DNA of 64,000 nt from positions 19,156-83,155 of the forward strand of contig NZ_BCZB01000016.1 of the NCBI RefSeq assembly GCF_001598495.1, written 5' to 3'. This document shows positions 9,750-17,648 of the stretch, in pieces; the first letter of the stretch is position 1; each line of letters begins with the position of its first letter. The stretch is from Neokomagataea thailandica NBRC 106555. GTDB taxonomy: Bacteria > Pseudomonadota > Alphaproteobacteria > Acetobacterales > Acetobacteraceae. The notes beneath the pieces were generated by a model. That model was not told the DNA's origin. It was given only the letters and a program-made list of their open reading frames with translations, and ran no database searches. Both the position numbers and the translations under genes were made by a program.

Positions 9750-9755
9750 TATAAT
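9750..9755 (+). promoter_or_regulatory. possible -10 element of clpP
   Basis: TATAAT lies 21 bp before the clpP start codon. No convincing -35 hexamer is visible 17 bp upstream, so this is only a candidate promoter. Confidence 0.3.
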
Positions 9756-9775
9756 CTATCAAGGACATCACACGC

Positions 9776-10390
9776 ATGACCTTCCGACGCTTTGACGAAG
9801 AAACCGACGCCCCCGAAAAAGAGGACATCAAAGCCTCAACCGGGCCCGAACTCGAAAGCCGGTTGTTTGACCAACGCAAAGTGCTGATTTTCGGCGGGAT
9901 CAACGATAAGCTTGCCCGTGAAGTCACCGGCCGCCTCTTGGCTCTCGCTGGCGATTCCAACAAACCCATCGACGTTTATGTCAATTCACCCGGCGGCCAT
10001 GTCGAGAGTGGTGACACGATCCATGACATGATCCGTTTTGTGGATTCTGTCGCTCCCATCAACATGATTGGCACGGGCTGGGTCGCTTCTGCTGGTGCGC
10101 TTATTTATGCGGCTGGCCGCCCAGAGCGCCGTGTCTGCTTACCCAATACACGCTTTCTGCTCCATCAACCGATGGGTGGCGTGCGCGGTCCAGCAACGGA
10201 TATCGACATTGAAGCCCGCGAAATCATCAAAATGCGCGAACGCCTCAACCGCCTCTTCGCGCGGGAAACAGGGCAAGAATACGCAAAGGTTGCGAAAGAT
10301 ACAGACCGTAACTACTGGATGTCTGCCGAAGAGGCGATCGAATACGGCCTTGTAAACCGTATCATTTCTTCTGCAACCGACCTTACCTAA
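9776..10390 (+). CDS. clpP: ClpP-family serine protease subunit
   Basis: The 204-residue protein has the ClpP fold with catalytic Ser105 (in WVASAGA), His130 (in FLLHQPMGG) and Asp177 (in TDRNYWMSAEEA, YGL following). It forms the proteolytic barrel that works with Clp/Hsp100 unfoldases. It differs from the housekeeping ClpP consensus around the serine (WVASAGALIYAAG instead of the usual QAASMGA), and no clpX or lon lies next to it, so this is probably the second, divergent ClpP paralogue found in many Alphaproteobacteria. An AGGA site is placed 10 bp before the ATG. Two di-iron proteins follow within 25 bp. Confidence 0.9.
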   Translation: MTFRRFDEETDAPEKEDIKASTGPELESRLFDQRKVLIFGGINDKLAREVTGRLLALAGDSNKPIDVYVNSPGGHVESGDTIHDMIRFVDSVAPINMIGTGWVASAGALIYAAGRPERRVCLPNTRFLLHQPMGGVRGPATDIDIEAREIIKMRERLNRLFARETGQEYAKVAKDTDRNYWMSAEEAIEYGLVNRIISSATDLT

Positions 10391-10415
10391 CGCTCAACGA
10401 CTAGGAGCACGGCGC

Positions 10416-11465
10416 ATGAACAATGCGCCGCGAAAACACGCCATGACTAGCGCGCCTCAAACGTCACTCAAAAGCGCCAAATCGATCGAAGAGATCTATT
10501 CTCATCTGCCTGATGCCCCATCGCAGAAAACGCTCGAACGCGTTGATTATGAGGCGCGCCACTGGAGCAGTGACATCCCTGGCCCGTTAAAGCCCGGCAC
10601 GGATGAACATAAGCGGGCAACCGCGCAAATGTTCCGCGATACATTTAATCCTTACAAACCTTCGGTCATTCCTTGGCCGGATCTTGACCCCGTTACATTG
10701 CACCGCATTACCTCTCTCCCCATCTGGGATATCGCCGTGCAAACGGAGGGCAAAGCACGCTTACGCATGGCCGCTTATGCCGCCATGATTGATGACCCAG
10801 AGATGAAAGACGCACTCTCCCGCAATGCGTGGGAAGAAAACCGCCATAAGGAAGTGCTGTCCAAGCTGGTCGAAGCCTACAACATTAAAATGGCCCCAGA
10901 GCCAGAATATAAAGAACCTAAAGACACAGAATGGGCCTATCTGGTCACAGGCTTCTCCGAATGTGTTGATAGCTTCTTTGCGTTTGGCCTTTTTGCACTC
11001 GCCGAACGCTCAGGCCTCTTCCCGCTTGAACTGATCGAAACATTCGAACCCGTCATGCAGGAAGAGTGCCGCCATATTCTGCTCTTTGCGAATTGGCTTG
11101 CATGGCATCGTGCCGTGATGCCTTTCTGGAAGCGTCCATGGTTTGAACTACGCGTTATTGGTGTCTGGCTGTTCCTTGCCTATGAACGTATGGGCCTTGC
11201 CCGCTCCATGGATGAGAACGGCGAGGAACACACACAAGACAACAACTTCACCGTCAACGGCGCCAAAGATGTCACCAATATCGACATTAAAGTGCCTGAA
11301 TTGATGCAGCTTTGCCTGGATGAAGATGCGCGCCGCTTCTCTGGATATGATTCGCGCCTGAGACGTCCCACAACGACCCCAGCCATTGCCCGCACCTTTA
11401 TCAAAGCAGCGAAGCTATGGGACACGCTACACACACGCTTTAACAAGCGTAAAGCGACTGCCTAA
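10416..11465 (+). CDS. ferritin-like di-iron protein, first of a tandem pair
   Basis: A 349-residue, mostly helical protein. It shows a complete carboxylate-bridged di-iron pattern: E111, E140-E141-N-R-H144, E182 and E216-E217-C-R-H220. This E / EExRH / E / EExRH order is that of ferritin-like oxidases, oxygenases and desaturases. I do not recognise the specific family and propose no substrate. The C-terminal third is more polar and basic. The gene starts 25 bp after clpP; an alternative start is the Met at residue 10. The next gene is a clear paralogue, so the two likely work together or as a heteromer. The last helix ends in a basic tail. Confidence 0.7.
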   Translation: MNNAPRKHAMTSAPQTSLKSAKSIEEIYSHLPDAPSQKTLERVDYEARHWSSDIPGPLKPGTDEHKRATAQMFRDTFNPYKPSVIPWPDLDPVTLHRITSLPIWDIAVQTEGKARLRMAAYAAMIDDPEMKDALSRNAWEENRHKEVLSKLVEAYNIKMAPEPEYKEPKDTEWAYLVTGFSECVDSFFAFGLFALAERSGLFPLELIETFEPVMQEECRHILLFANWLAWHRAVMPFWKRPWFELRVIGVWLFLAYERMGLARSMDENGEEHTQDNNFTVNGAKDVTNIDIKVPELMQLCLDEDARRFSGYDSRLRRPTTTPAIARTFIKAAKLWDTLHTRFNKRKATA

Positions 11466-11487
11466 AGAGCCATCAGGGAGAGCGCCA

Positions 11488-12351
11488 ATGTCCATTATGG
11501 AAGCCGGTTCAGACGCGCATAAGCGTTTTTTTTGCCAGCAATTCATCGACACTCATCAAGTGTTCGACCCGGACAGCCTCCCTTGGCCTGATTTGTCCGA
11601 AGGGGACCTCGCAAAATTACGGGCCGTCCCTTTCTGGCAAGAAGTATACCATACCGAGCGCCGGGCCGGTGCTATTGTCGATGCTTTCACCCCGCAGATA
11701 ACCGATCCTGTCGTGCGCGAAGCTGTAGCTCTGCAAGGCTATGAAGAAGCACGACACGCCAAACTCATTCACGTCATGATTGAGCGCTATGGGCTAGATG
11801 CCCATCCGCAACCATTGGAAGACTTCCCCGAAGACCTTGAAACGGCCTTTATTGATTTCGGATTTGGTGAATGTCTGGACGCCTTTTTAGGCTTTGGTGC
11901 CTTCAAAACGGCTCGTCAGTCTCGCTTCCTCCCTGAAGCAATGTTTGAAATTTTTGACGTGCTGATGTTTGAAGAAACACGGCATATCGTCTTTTTCATC
12001 AACTATATGGCATGGCGTGAACGGCGGAAAGGCTTAGGCCGCACCCGCCGGCAGCTCAAGACGCTCCGTTTTTACGGACGCGCAGCAAAACGTTTGCTCG
12101 GAATGGCCAAACGTGGACAAGATGCTCATGACGGCAAAGATTTCGCGGTCACGCAAACTAATCTTTTCCTCGACGGTTTTTCGTTCCGTGGTTTCGTAGA
12201 CGATTGCTACCGCGAAAATGCCCGGCGTATGCAGGCCTTTAACCCAGCCCTCATGCAACCGCGCTTACTACCGGGTATTGCAGACCTTGCACTGCGTGGT
12301 CTAAAAGTTTGGGATACAACACGCCCCTTTCTCAGACGAAAACAGACGTAA
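11488..12351 (+). CDS. ferritin-like di-iron protein, second of a tandem pair
   Basis: This 287-residue paralogue of the preceding gene repeats the same ligand set: E57, E86-E87-A-R-H90, E128 and E162-E163-T-R-H166, plus matching FG.GECLDAFLGFG and KVWDT segments. It lacks the roughly 60-residue N-terminal extension of its neighbour. The start at 11488 is chosen because AGGGAG lies 8 bp upstream; earlier in-frame starts would overlap the first gene by 80 bp. Conserved ligands in both copies argue that both bind iron. Family and reaction are unknown to me. Confidence 0.7.
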   Translation: MSIMEAGSDAHKRFFCQQFIDTHQVFDPDSLPWPDLSEGDLAKLRAVPFWQEVYHTERRAGAIVDAFTPQITDPVVREAVALQGYEEARHAKLIHVMIERYGLDAHPQPLEDFPEDLETAFIDFGFGECLDAFLGFGAFKTARQSRFLPEAMFEIFDVLMFEETRHIVFFINYMAWRERRKGLGRTRRQLKTLRFYGRAAKRLLGMAKRGQDAHDGKDFAVTQTNLFLDGFSFRGFVDDCYRENARRMQAFNPALMQPRLLPGIADLALRGLKVWDTTRPFLRRKQT

Positions 12352-12575
12352 AATTCTCTCTTTCCCGATGGCACACACAAGGATGGTCACCATTGATTTT
12401 TAATACTCATGGCCATCTTCCTCATCCTTTATAATCCATACCGCAGAACAATGCTGGCGCGACCGACCAACTCACTCGCGTAATCGTGCAGCGCCTCACA
12501 AAAATCGTGATCCCTGCACCCCAGTCATGAGGCGTAACAAGGCCATCTAAGCGAAGGCTGAAACGGATTTCCCTC

Positions 12576-14111
12576 ATGTATATTGGTATTGATGCTGGCA
12601 CCTCCGGTTTAAAAGCCATTCTGGTGGATGAGCAACAGCACGTTCTTGCGGACCGCACCGTCAGACTCTCCGTTCAGTCCCCACAGAGTGGATGGAGTGA
12701 GCAAGACCCTGAACAATGGTGGAAAGCCCTCTTAGAGGCGCTTGACGGGCTTAAAAACGATGCCCCGCACGCAATGGCACAGGTCAAAGGCATTGGTCTT
12801 TCTGGGCAACAGCATGGCGCCGTTTTACTCGATGCTCATGATCAAGTGCTTCGCCCCTGTATTCTGTGGAATGATGTGCGTTCAGACGAGGAATGCCTGG
12901 ATTTTGAAGAGAGCTTTCCACAAAGCCGTGCCGTATGCGGCAATATCGCAATGCCCGGATTCACAGCTCCAAAAATTCTATGGGTTCGTCAACACGAGCC
13001 AGAAATTTTCAAAAAAATCCGTCATGTCTTGCTGCCAAAAGCTTGGCTCCGTTTCAAACTCTGCGGTGAGAAAATCGAAGATATGTCCGATGCATCGGGC
13101 ACGCTCTGGCTCAATGTAGGTCAACGGCGATGGTCTGATGCCGCATTAAACGCTACAGGATTAGACGTAAACGCCATGCCCCGCTTATGCGAAGGCACGG
13201 ATGCTGCGGGCACCCTCTCTACCACCCTGACCACGCGCTGGGGGATGGAGCGCTCCCCCCTTATTGCGGGAAGTGCGGGAGATAATGCAGCCTCTGCCGT
13301 AGGGTTAGGGGCCGTCAATACAGGAGATGCATTCTTATCTCTCGGTACGTCTGGCGTATTATGGTGCACTACAGACCGTTTCCGCCCTAATACCAACAGC
13401 GCCATTCATGCGATGTGCCATGCTCTCCCACACACATGGCATCAAATGGGCGTCACGCTTTCTGCGGCCTCATCCTTAGCGTGGTGGGCAGAAATCAACC
13501 ATTGTGATGTCAGCACACTGTTATCAGAACTTCCTGATCACATTGAGCGCCCCTCCCGTGCATTGTTTTTGCCTTACCTCAATGGTGAACGCACACCCTA
13601 TAATGATGGGCATGTTCGCGGCGCATTTCTGGGCTTAGATCGTGCATTGCACCGTGCTGAGCTTACACAAGCTGTCCTCGAAGGGGTCGCTCATTCATTC
13701 CGTGATGCACTTGATGGCCTGCATGAAGCAGGGTCTATCTTACAATCAGCCGATGTTATTGGCGGTGGGTCACGGAGCCGTTTATGGATTTCTATCTTAG
13801 CCTCAGTCCTAAACCTTCCCTTGAACCGGTTATCTCATGGTGAGCAAGGGGGCGCTTTTGGTGCCGCACGGCTGGCACGGCTCGCCGTAACGCACGACAC
13901 GCTTAGCACGATCTGCACACCACCTCTTCGTGCCGAAACGCTTGTACCTCACCCAGGACTGGTTGAAGCTTATGCTCAATCTCAAGAGCGTTACCGAGCT
14001 GCTTATCCACTACTCAGGGACATTAGTACGGCTGACCATGGTGTACCACACCATGCAGGGCCACATGGCCATCATTATGGCCATAGCTATGGACGTCGTA
14101 CAGATCACTAA
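12576..14111 (+). CDS. xylB: xylulokinase
   Basis: The 511-residue FGGY kinase begins with the ATP/phosphate motif DAGTSGLKAILVDE, contains GLSGQQHGAVLLD and WNDVRSDEECLD for sugar binding, and near the end has GGGSRSRLWISILAS and GEQGGAFGAARLA. It phosphorylates D-xylulose, feeding the pentose phosphate pathway. No transporter or isomerase is adjacent. The C terminus is odd: the last 25 residues are His/Gly-rich (PHHAGPHGHHYGHSYG) and encoded by a chain of DNA palindromes at the edge of the putative origin, so the stop codon region may have been reshaped by those repeats. Confidence 0.93.
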   Translation: MYIGIDAGTSGLKAILVDEQQHVLADRTVRLSVQSPQSGWSEQDPEQWWKALLEALDGLKNDAPHAMAQVKGIGLSGQQHGAVLLDAHDQVLRPCILWNDVRSDEECLDFEESFPQSRAVCGNIAMPGFTAPKILWVRQHEPEIFKKIRHVLLPKAWLRFKLCGEKIEDMSDASGTLWLNVGQRRWSDAALNATGLDVNAMPRLCEGTDAAGTLSTTLTTRWGMERSPLIAGSAGDNAASAVGLGAVNTGDAFLSLGTSGVLWCTTDRFRPNTNSAIHAMCHALPHTWHQMGVTLSAASSLAWWAEINHCDVSTLLSELPDHIERPSRALFLPYLNGERTPYNDGHVRGAFLGLDRALHRAELTQAVLEGVAHSFRDALDGLHEAGSILQSADVIGGGSRSRLWISILASVLNLPLNRLSHGEQGGAFGAARLARLAVTHDTLSTICTPPLRAETLVPHPGLVEAYAQSQERYRAAYPLLRDISTADHGVPHHAGPHGHHYGHSYGRRTDH

Positions 14112-14482
14112 GGGTTTTGGTACATCCCTAACAATCGCCAAGAGGGTCAAAAGAGACTATGGCTCCATCAAAAAGGAATCGAGTGTCTTATGGCGAAAAC
14201 CCTGTCAGTACAATGTTCGAGTACTGGGGTACATGGGGACGGTACTGTCTTACCACAAAGGAGTACCGAGTACCGGGGATGAGTAGGTACACCTTCTTGT
14301 AATGGGGATTGTACACAACCTCTCTGTGGGTAAAACGGGATAGAATCATGCAGCCCATGTTTTCTCTATCATATGGAGTTGTACACACTGTGCGTAAGCT
14401 GGGGTACATTCTCTGAAAGCCGGGTACCCCAAGTACCACAGGGTTCTATAATCCCAACAGGATTTCTTTCTTTTATTATTCA
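14003..14482. other. putative chromosomal replication origin (oriC) next to hemE
   Basis: This stretch overlaps the xylB end and the 377-bp gap before hemE. It has 16 GTAC tetranucleotides between 14026 and 14436, far above the 1-2 expected. DnaA-box-like 9-mers are TTATCCACT (14003-14011), TTGTACACA (14309-14317 and 14379-14387), and TTACCCACA and TTACGCACA on the minus strand (14325-14333, 14389-14397). Direct repeats include CTGGGGTACAT (14224, 14399) and tandem GAGTACC (14261, 14268). An AT-rich stretch at 14441-14482 could be the unwinding element. Hand-counted blocks are C-rich on the plus strand to the left and G-rich to the right whatever the gene direction. Origins beside hemE are established in Caulobacter and Rickettsia. 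Confidence 0.7.
14036..14092. repeat. chain of short DNA palindromes in the xylB 3' end
   Basis: CATGGTGT/ACACCATG (14037-14055, 3-nt loop), GGCCA/TGGCC (14059-14070), TGGCCAT/ATGGCCA (14066-14083) and the perfect 12-mer CCATAGCTATGG (14081-14092) follow one another without gap. They encode the His-rich tail of xylulokinase. Confidence 0.75.
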
Positions 14483-14488
14483 TGGTTA

Positions 14489-15592
14489 GTGAGCGTTATG
14501 AATTCACTTCGTCCTTCTGATTCTGCATTGAAAGCCTGTGATGTGACTGGTTCAGACACTGCCAATAAAAAGCTCCTTAAAACGCTTAAGGGCGAAGCAG
14601 TATGGCCGCCACCAATGTGGTTGATGCGGCAAGCCGGGCGTTATTTGCCAGAATTCCGCGCGTTACGAGCACAAGCAGATTTTTTAACACGGTGTACAAC
14701 ACCAGACATCGCTGAAGAGCTGACGTTACAACCAATCCGGCGTTATGGCATGGATGGTGCTATTTTGTTTTCAGATATTCTCATTCTGCCTTGGGCTATG
14801 GGACAATCTTTGGAGTTTATTGACGGTCGTGGTCCCGTACTAGAACCTATTCGGTCTGAACAAGATTTGGCACGTTTAGATCCGGCACGTATTGCAGATA
14901 TTACAGCGCCTATTCGTGAGACATTAACGCGTTTAACACAGTCCCTTCCTCACGAAACAACCTTATTAGGGTTTGCTGGAAGCCCGTTTACTGTTTCGTG
15001 CTATATGGTTGAAGGTAGCGGGTCACGCGATTTTGCAACAACGCGTAAAATGATGTTAGAAAACACATTATTATTTGAAAGATTGATTAATACATTAGTT
15101 GAACAAACGGCTGAAATGCTTTTTGGTCAAATTGAAGCTGGCGCTGAAGCCGTTATGCTCTTTGATTCATGGGCCGGTTTATTGCCACCATCATCTTTTA
15201 GACGTTTTGTGATTGAGCCAACCCGTCAAATTGTTTCCTTATTACGCGGTCGTTATCCAGAAATACCCATTATTGGCTTCCCGCGTTTGGCAGGTATTAT
15301 GGCTGTTGAATACGCGCAAAAAACAGGCATAGGGACTTTGGCACTTGATACAAGTGCAGACCTTGTACAAATCGCAGATCTTTTGAATAAGCATGCCCCT
15401 AATGTAACGCTTCAGGGCAATTTAGATCCAACGATACTGTTCTCCGGCGGAGAGAATTTGCAGAAAGAAGCACGGTCTATTTGCCATTCTTTGCGTCATC
15501 GTCCACATATTTTCAATCTTGGGCATGGTGTTATGCAGCATACACCACCTGAACATGTGGCGGAACTTGTTGCAACAGTGAGGTCTTTATGA
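14489..15592 (+). CDS. hemE: uroporphyrinogen decarboxylase
   Basis: A 367-residue enzyme with the HemE signatures PPMWLMRQAGRYLPEFR near the N terminus, the GMDGAILFSDILILPWAMG block carrying the catalytic aspartate, and GFAGSPFTVSCYMVEG in the middle. It decarboxylates the four acetates of uroporphyrinogen III to coproporphyrinogen III in haem synthesis. GTG 14489 or ATG 14498 may be the start; neither has a strong ribosome site. It is followed with a 4-bp overlap by a HAD hydrolase and then by hemJ. Its position beside the putative origin follows the alphaproteobacterial pattern. Confidence 0.96.
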   Translation: MSVMNSLRPSDSALKACDVTGSDTANKKLLKTLKGEAVWPPPMWLMRQAGRYLPEFRALRAQADFLTRCTTPDIAEELTLQPIRRYGMDGAILFSDILILPWAMGQSLEFIDGRGPVLEPIRSEQDLARLDPARIADITAPIRETLTRLTQSLPHETTLLGFAGSPFTVSCYMVEGSGSRDFATTRKMMLENTLLFERLINTLVEQTAEMLFGQIEAGAEAVMLFDSWAGLLPPSSFRRFVIEPTRQIVSLLRGRYPEIPIIGFPRLAGIMAVEYAQKTGIGTLALDTSADLVQIADLLNKHAPNVTLQGNLDPTILFSGGENLQKEARSICHSLRHRPHIFNLGHGVMQHTPPEHVAELVATVRSL

Positions 15593-16287
15593 CGGCACTT
15601 GACCCTTCGGGGTGTTTAAAACTCATCATCTTTGATTGTGATGGTGTTTTAGTGGATAGTGAAGTTGCATCATGCCAAGCTACAGCGCAATTTGCGCGTA
15701 GTTTGGGCTTATTCATCTCAGATGATGAGGCTCATAAACGTTTTATGGGTATGGCTTTGCCTGATGTGGTGCGTGATTTGGAAGCGGAATTAGGGTACTC
15801 GCTTCCAGAAAATACGGCGCTTATTTTGCGTCAAAATCTCGTACAGATTATGCAAAAAAGGGCAGAACCTGTAAGTGGTTCTCCCGAAATGCTAAAGGAA
15901 ATACGGCGCTTACGAGTGCCGGTTCGTGTGGGGTCAAACTCTTCTATGCAAGAGATGGAAGCAAAGTTTACTCGTACGAATATGACGCAATTTTTCCCAG
16001 AAAACCGCATACATTCAGCAAATGATATGGGAGAGCCTAAGCCATCTCCTGCGGTCTATCTGTACGCAGCGAAACAGGAAGGACAAGCGCCAGAAAACTG
16101 TCTTGTTATTGAGGATAGTGACCCCGGAGCAGAGGCTGCGTGGAAAGCAGGAATGAGTTGTGTTCTGTTGCGTGAGGCCAATAAGCCTTTGCCTTCTTTT
16201 TGGCCGCAACCGGGTTTTGTAAGGATCTCTCATTTGTCTGAATTGGCTCCAATCGTGGAGCGCGTACTACAAAGCCAAATCTCGTGA
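15589..16287 (+). CDS. HAD-family hydrolase, phosphoglycolate phosphatase-like
   Basis: The 232-residue protein has the HAD motif I IIFDCDGVLVDSE (about residues 13-25), motif II around VRVGSNSS, a lysine in GEPKPSPAVYLYAA and motif IV VIEDSDPGAEAA. It is therefore a subclass IA sugar-phosphate or phosphoglycolate phosphatase (Gph/YieH-like); substrate undetermined. It is translationally coupled to hemE (ATGA overlap) and overlaps hemJ by four bases, so it forms a haem-associated operon, perhaps by convenience rather than function. Confidence 0.88.
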   Translation: MTALDPSGCLKLIIFDCDGVLVDSEVASCQATAQFARSLGLFISDDEAHKRFMGMALPDVVRDLEAELGYSLPENTALILRQNLVQIMQKRAEPVSGSPEMLKEIRRLRVPVRVGSNSSMQEMEAKFTRTNMTQFFPENRIHSANDMGEPKPSPAVYLYAAKQEGQAPENCLVIEDSDPGAEAAWKAGMSCVLLREANKPLPSFWPQPGFVRISHLSELAPIVERVLQSQIS

Positions 16288-16733
16288 TCAGGCATTTCGT
16301 GATGGACCATATGCAGTGGCTCTTATCGCTGCATATTATGGCTTTTACGGCATGGATGGCGGGGCTATTCTATCTGCCACGTCTTTTTGTGTACCATTGT
16401 CAGACAGAGCCTGGATCTGCAGAATATGAACGCTTTAGCGTTATGGAGCGTAAATTACTCAAACAGATTATGAATCCTGCTATGATTGTGACGCTTGTGG
16501 CGGGAGGGGTACTCGCCTCTTTGCCCGGCCTCATTGAATGGGGAGCTGTTTGGTGGTGGAGTAAACTGATAGCCGTATTGGGTTTATGCGCTTTTCATGG
16601 AATGTGCTCAGTATGGCGAAAACAATTTTTTATACAGAAAAATAACCATACAGAGCGCTATTATCGGATAGCGAATGAAATACCGACCCTATTCATGATG
16701 ATTGTTATCATTATGATCATAGTCAGACCGTAA
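16284..16733 (+). CDS. hemJ: protoporphyrinogen IX oxidase HemJ
   Basis: The 149-residue membrane protein has four hydrophobic segments and the HemJ features: an N-terminal conserved His in SLHIMAFTAWMAGLFYLPRL, a VYH after TM1, and a basic ERKLLKQIMNPAM segment. HemJ oxidises protoporphyrinogen IX to protoporphyrin IX in the inner membrane, replacing HemG/HemY in many Alphaproteobacteria. With hemE just upstream and hemH elsewhere in this window, it accounts for the late haem steps. The family is normally 140-150 residues; here the C terminus ends just after TM4. Confidence 0.92.
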   Translation: MIRHFVMDHMQWLLSLHIMAFTAWMAGLFYLPRLFVYHCQTEPGSAEYERFSVMERKLLKQIMNPAMIVTLVAGGVLASLPGLIEWGAVWWWSKLIAVLGLCAFHGMCSVWRKQFFIQKNNHTERYYRIANEIPTLFMMIVIIMIIVRP

Positions 16734-16792
16734 ACTACTTTGGGCTATGAGTTGTGAGGGGCTATACCCCTTAAAGTCAGGAGATATAAACA

Positions 16793-17596
16793 GTGATAAA
16801 TAAAGCCCCGCAATCACTCCATAATGTGTACGCTGGTGAGAGAATGCCATGCTTTGATCTGCTTGCCTCAGGTATTGAAACGGGTTGGTTGCCGCAAATA
16901 CCCGCAGGGCTTTCAGGGGATATTCCGTCATGTATTCCAAAGCGATTAATTCAATTTTGGCATTCCAAACACATCCCTGAAGAAGTTCAGAAAAACATAG
17001 AGAGTTTTAAAGCCTTTAATCCTAATTTTACACATCACATGATTGATGATGAAGAAGCGCGAGCCTTTATTCATACTCATTACGGGCAAGAAGCTGCGTC
17101 TTTATATGATGCGTGTTTTCATGCTGCGATGCGCTCTGATTTTTGGCGCATTTGTGACCTCTATCACAACGGTGGGGTCTATGTAGATGTCGATACGTTG
17201 GCGCATGGCCCGATTACGAAGGTAGGAGCGGGGGCAGATTTTAATTGTTTGCTGACATACTCTATTGGTAAACCGTGGTGCATTGATAACGATTTTTTCA
17301 TGACGGAAGCGCGGCACCCTTTGCTCCACGCTATTTTAGGGGGGCTTTTTGAGAATGTTGATCGTTTTGTCAAAACGAAAATTTTTGAAAACATTTGGGT
17401 AGAGACGGGCCCCGGCGTCACAACAATTAAGACGGCGGGTTGGTTGGCCCATAAAGCCCTTGATGCAGGGGTTTCTCCGAAAGAGACAGGGGTGATTTTC
17501 CGTCATCACCATGCTTTGGGAGAGGCATTTTATCATGCCGAGATGCAATATAAGAATTCTGTAGAGGGAAACTGGCGTATTGCTACGCCCTCTTAA
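16793..17596 (+). CDS. glycosyltransferase with DXD motif (GT32/Gly_transf_sug type)
   Basis: The 267-residue protein has the IPKRLIQFWHSKHIPEE opening typical of Och1/capsular glycosyltransferases and the AAMRSDFWRICDLY ... GGVYVDVDTL block whose DVD binds the nucleotide-sugar metal. It probably adds a sugar to an extracellular polysaccharide or lipid carrier; acceptor unknown. A GTG start is preceded by AGGAG at 16780. It follows hemJ by 59 bp and ends at a convergent terminator; a lone glycosyltransferase here suggests cargo of uncertain pathway. Confidence 0.82.
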   Translation: MINKAPQSLHNVYAGERMPCFDLLASGIETGWLPQIPAGLSGDIPSCIPKRLIQFWHSKHIPEEVQKNIESFKAFNPNFTHHMIDDEEARAFIHTHYGQEAASLYDACFHAAMRSDFWRICDLYHNGGVYVDVDTLAHGPITKVGAGADFNCLLTYSIGKPWCIDNDFFMTEARHPLLHAILGGLFENVDRFVKTKIFENIWVETGPGVTTIKTAGWLAHKALDAGVSPKETGVIFRHHHALGEAFYHAEMQYKNSVEGNWRIATPS

Positions 17597-17609
17597 GCAC
17601 CGTTCGATT

Positions 17610-17631
17610 ATGGGTATCGGTTGATACCCAT
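17610..17631. terminator. convergent terminator between glycosyltransferase and SDR genes
   Basis: ATGGGTATC pairs perfectly with GATACCCAT over a 4-nt loop, in the 52-bp gap between two convergent genes. T-rich sequence follows on the plus strand. Confidence 0.7.
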
Positions 17632-17648
17632 CATGTTGTTTTCGGCCT

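Noticed and set aside
14579..14592. CtrA-like TTAA-spacer-TTAA in early hemE
   Set aside because: The spacer is five bases instead of the seven of the CtrA consensus; not counted as an origin regulator site.
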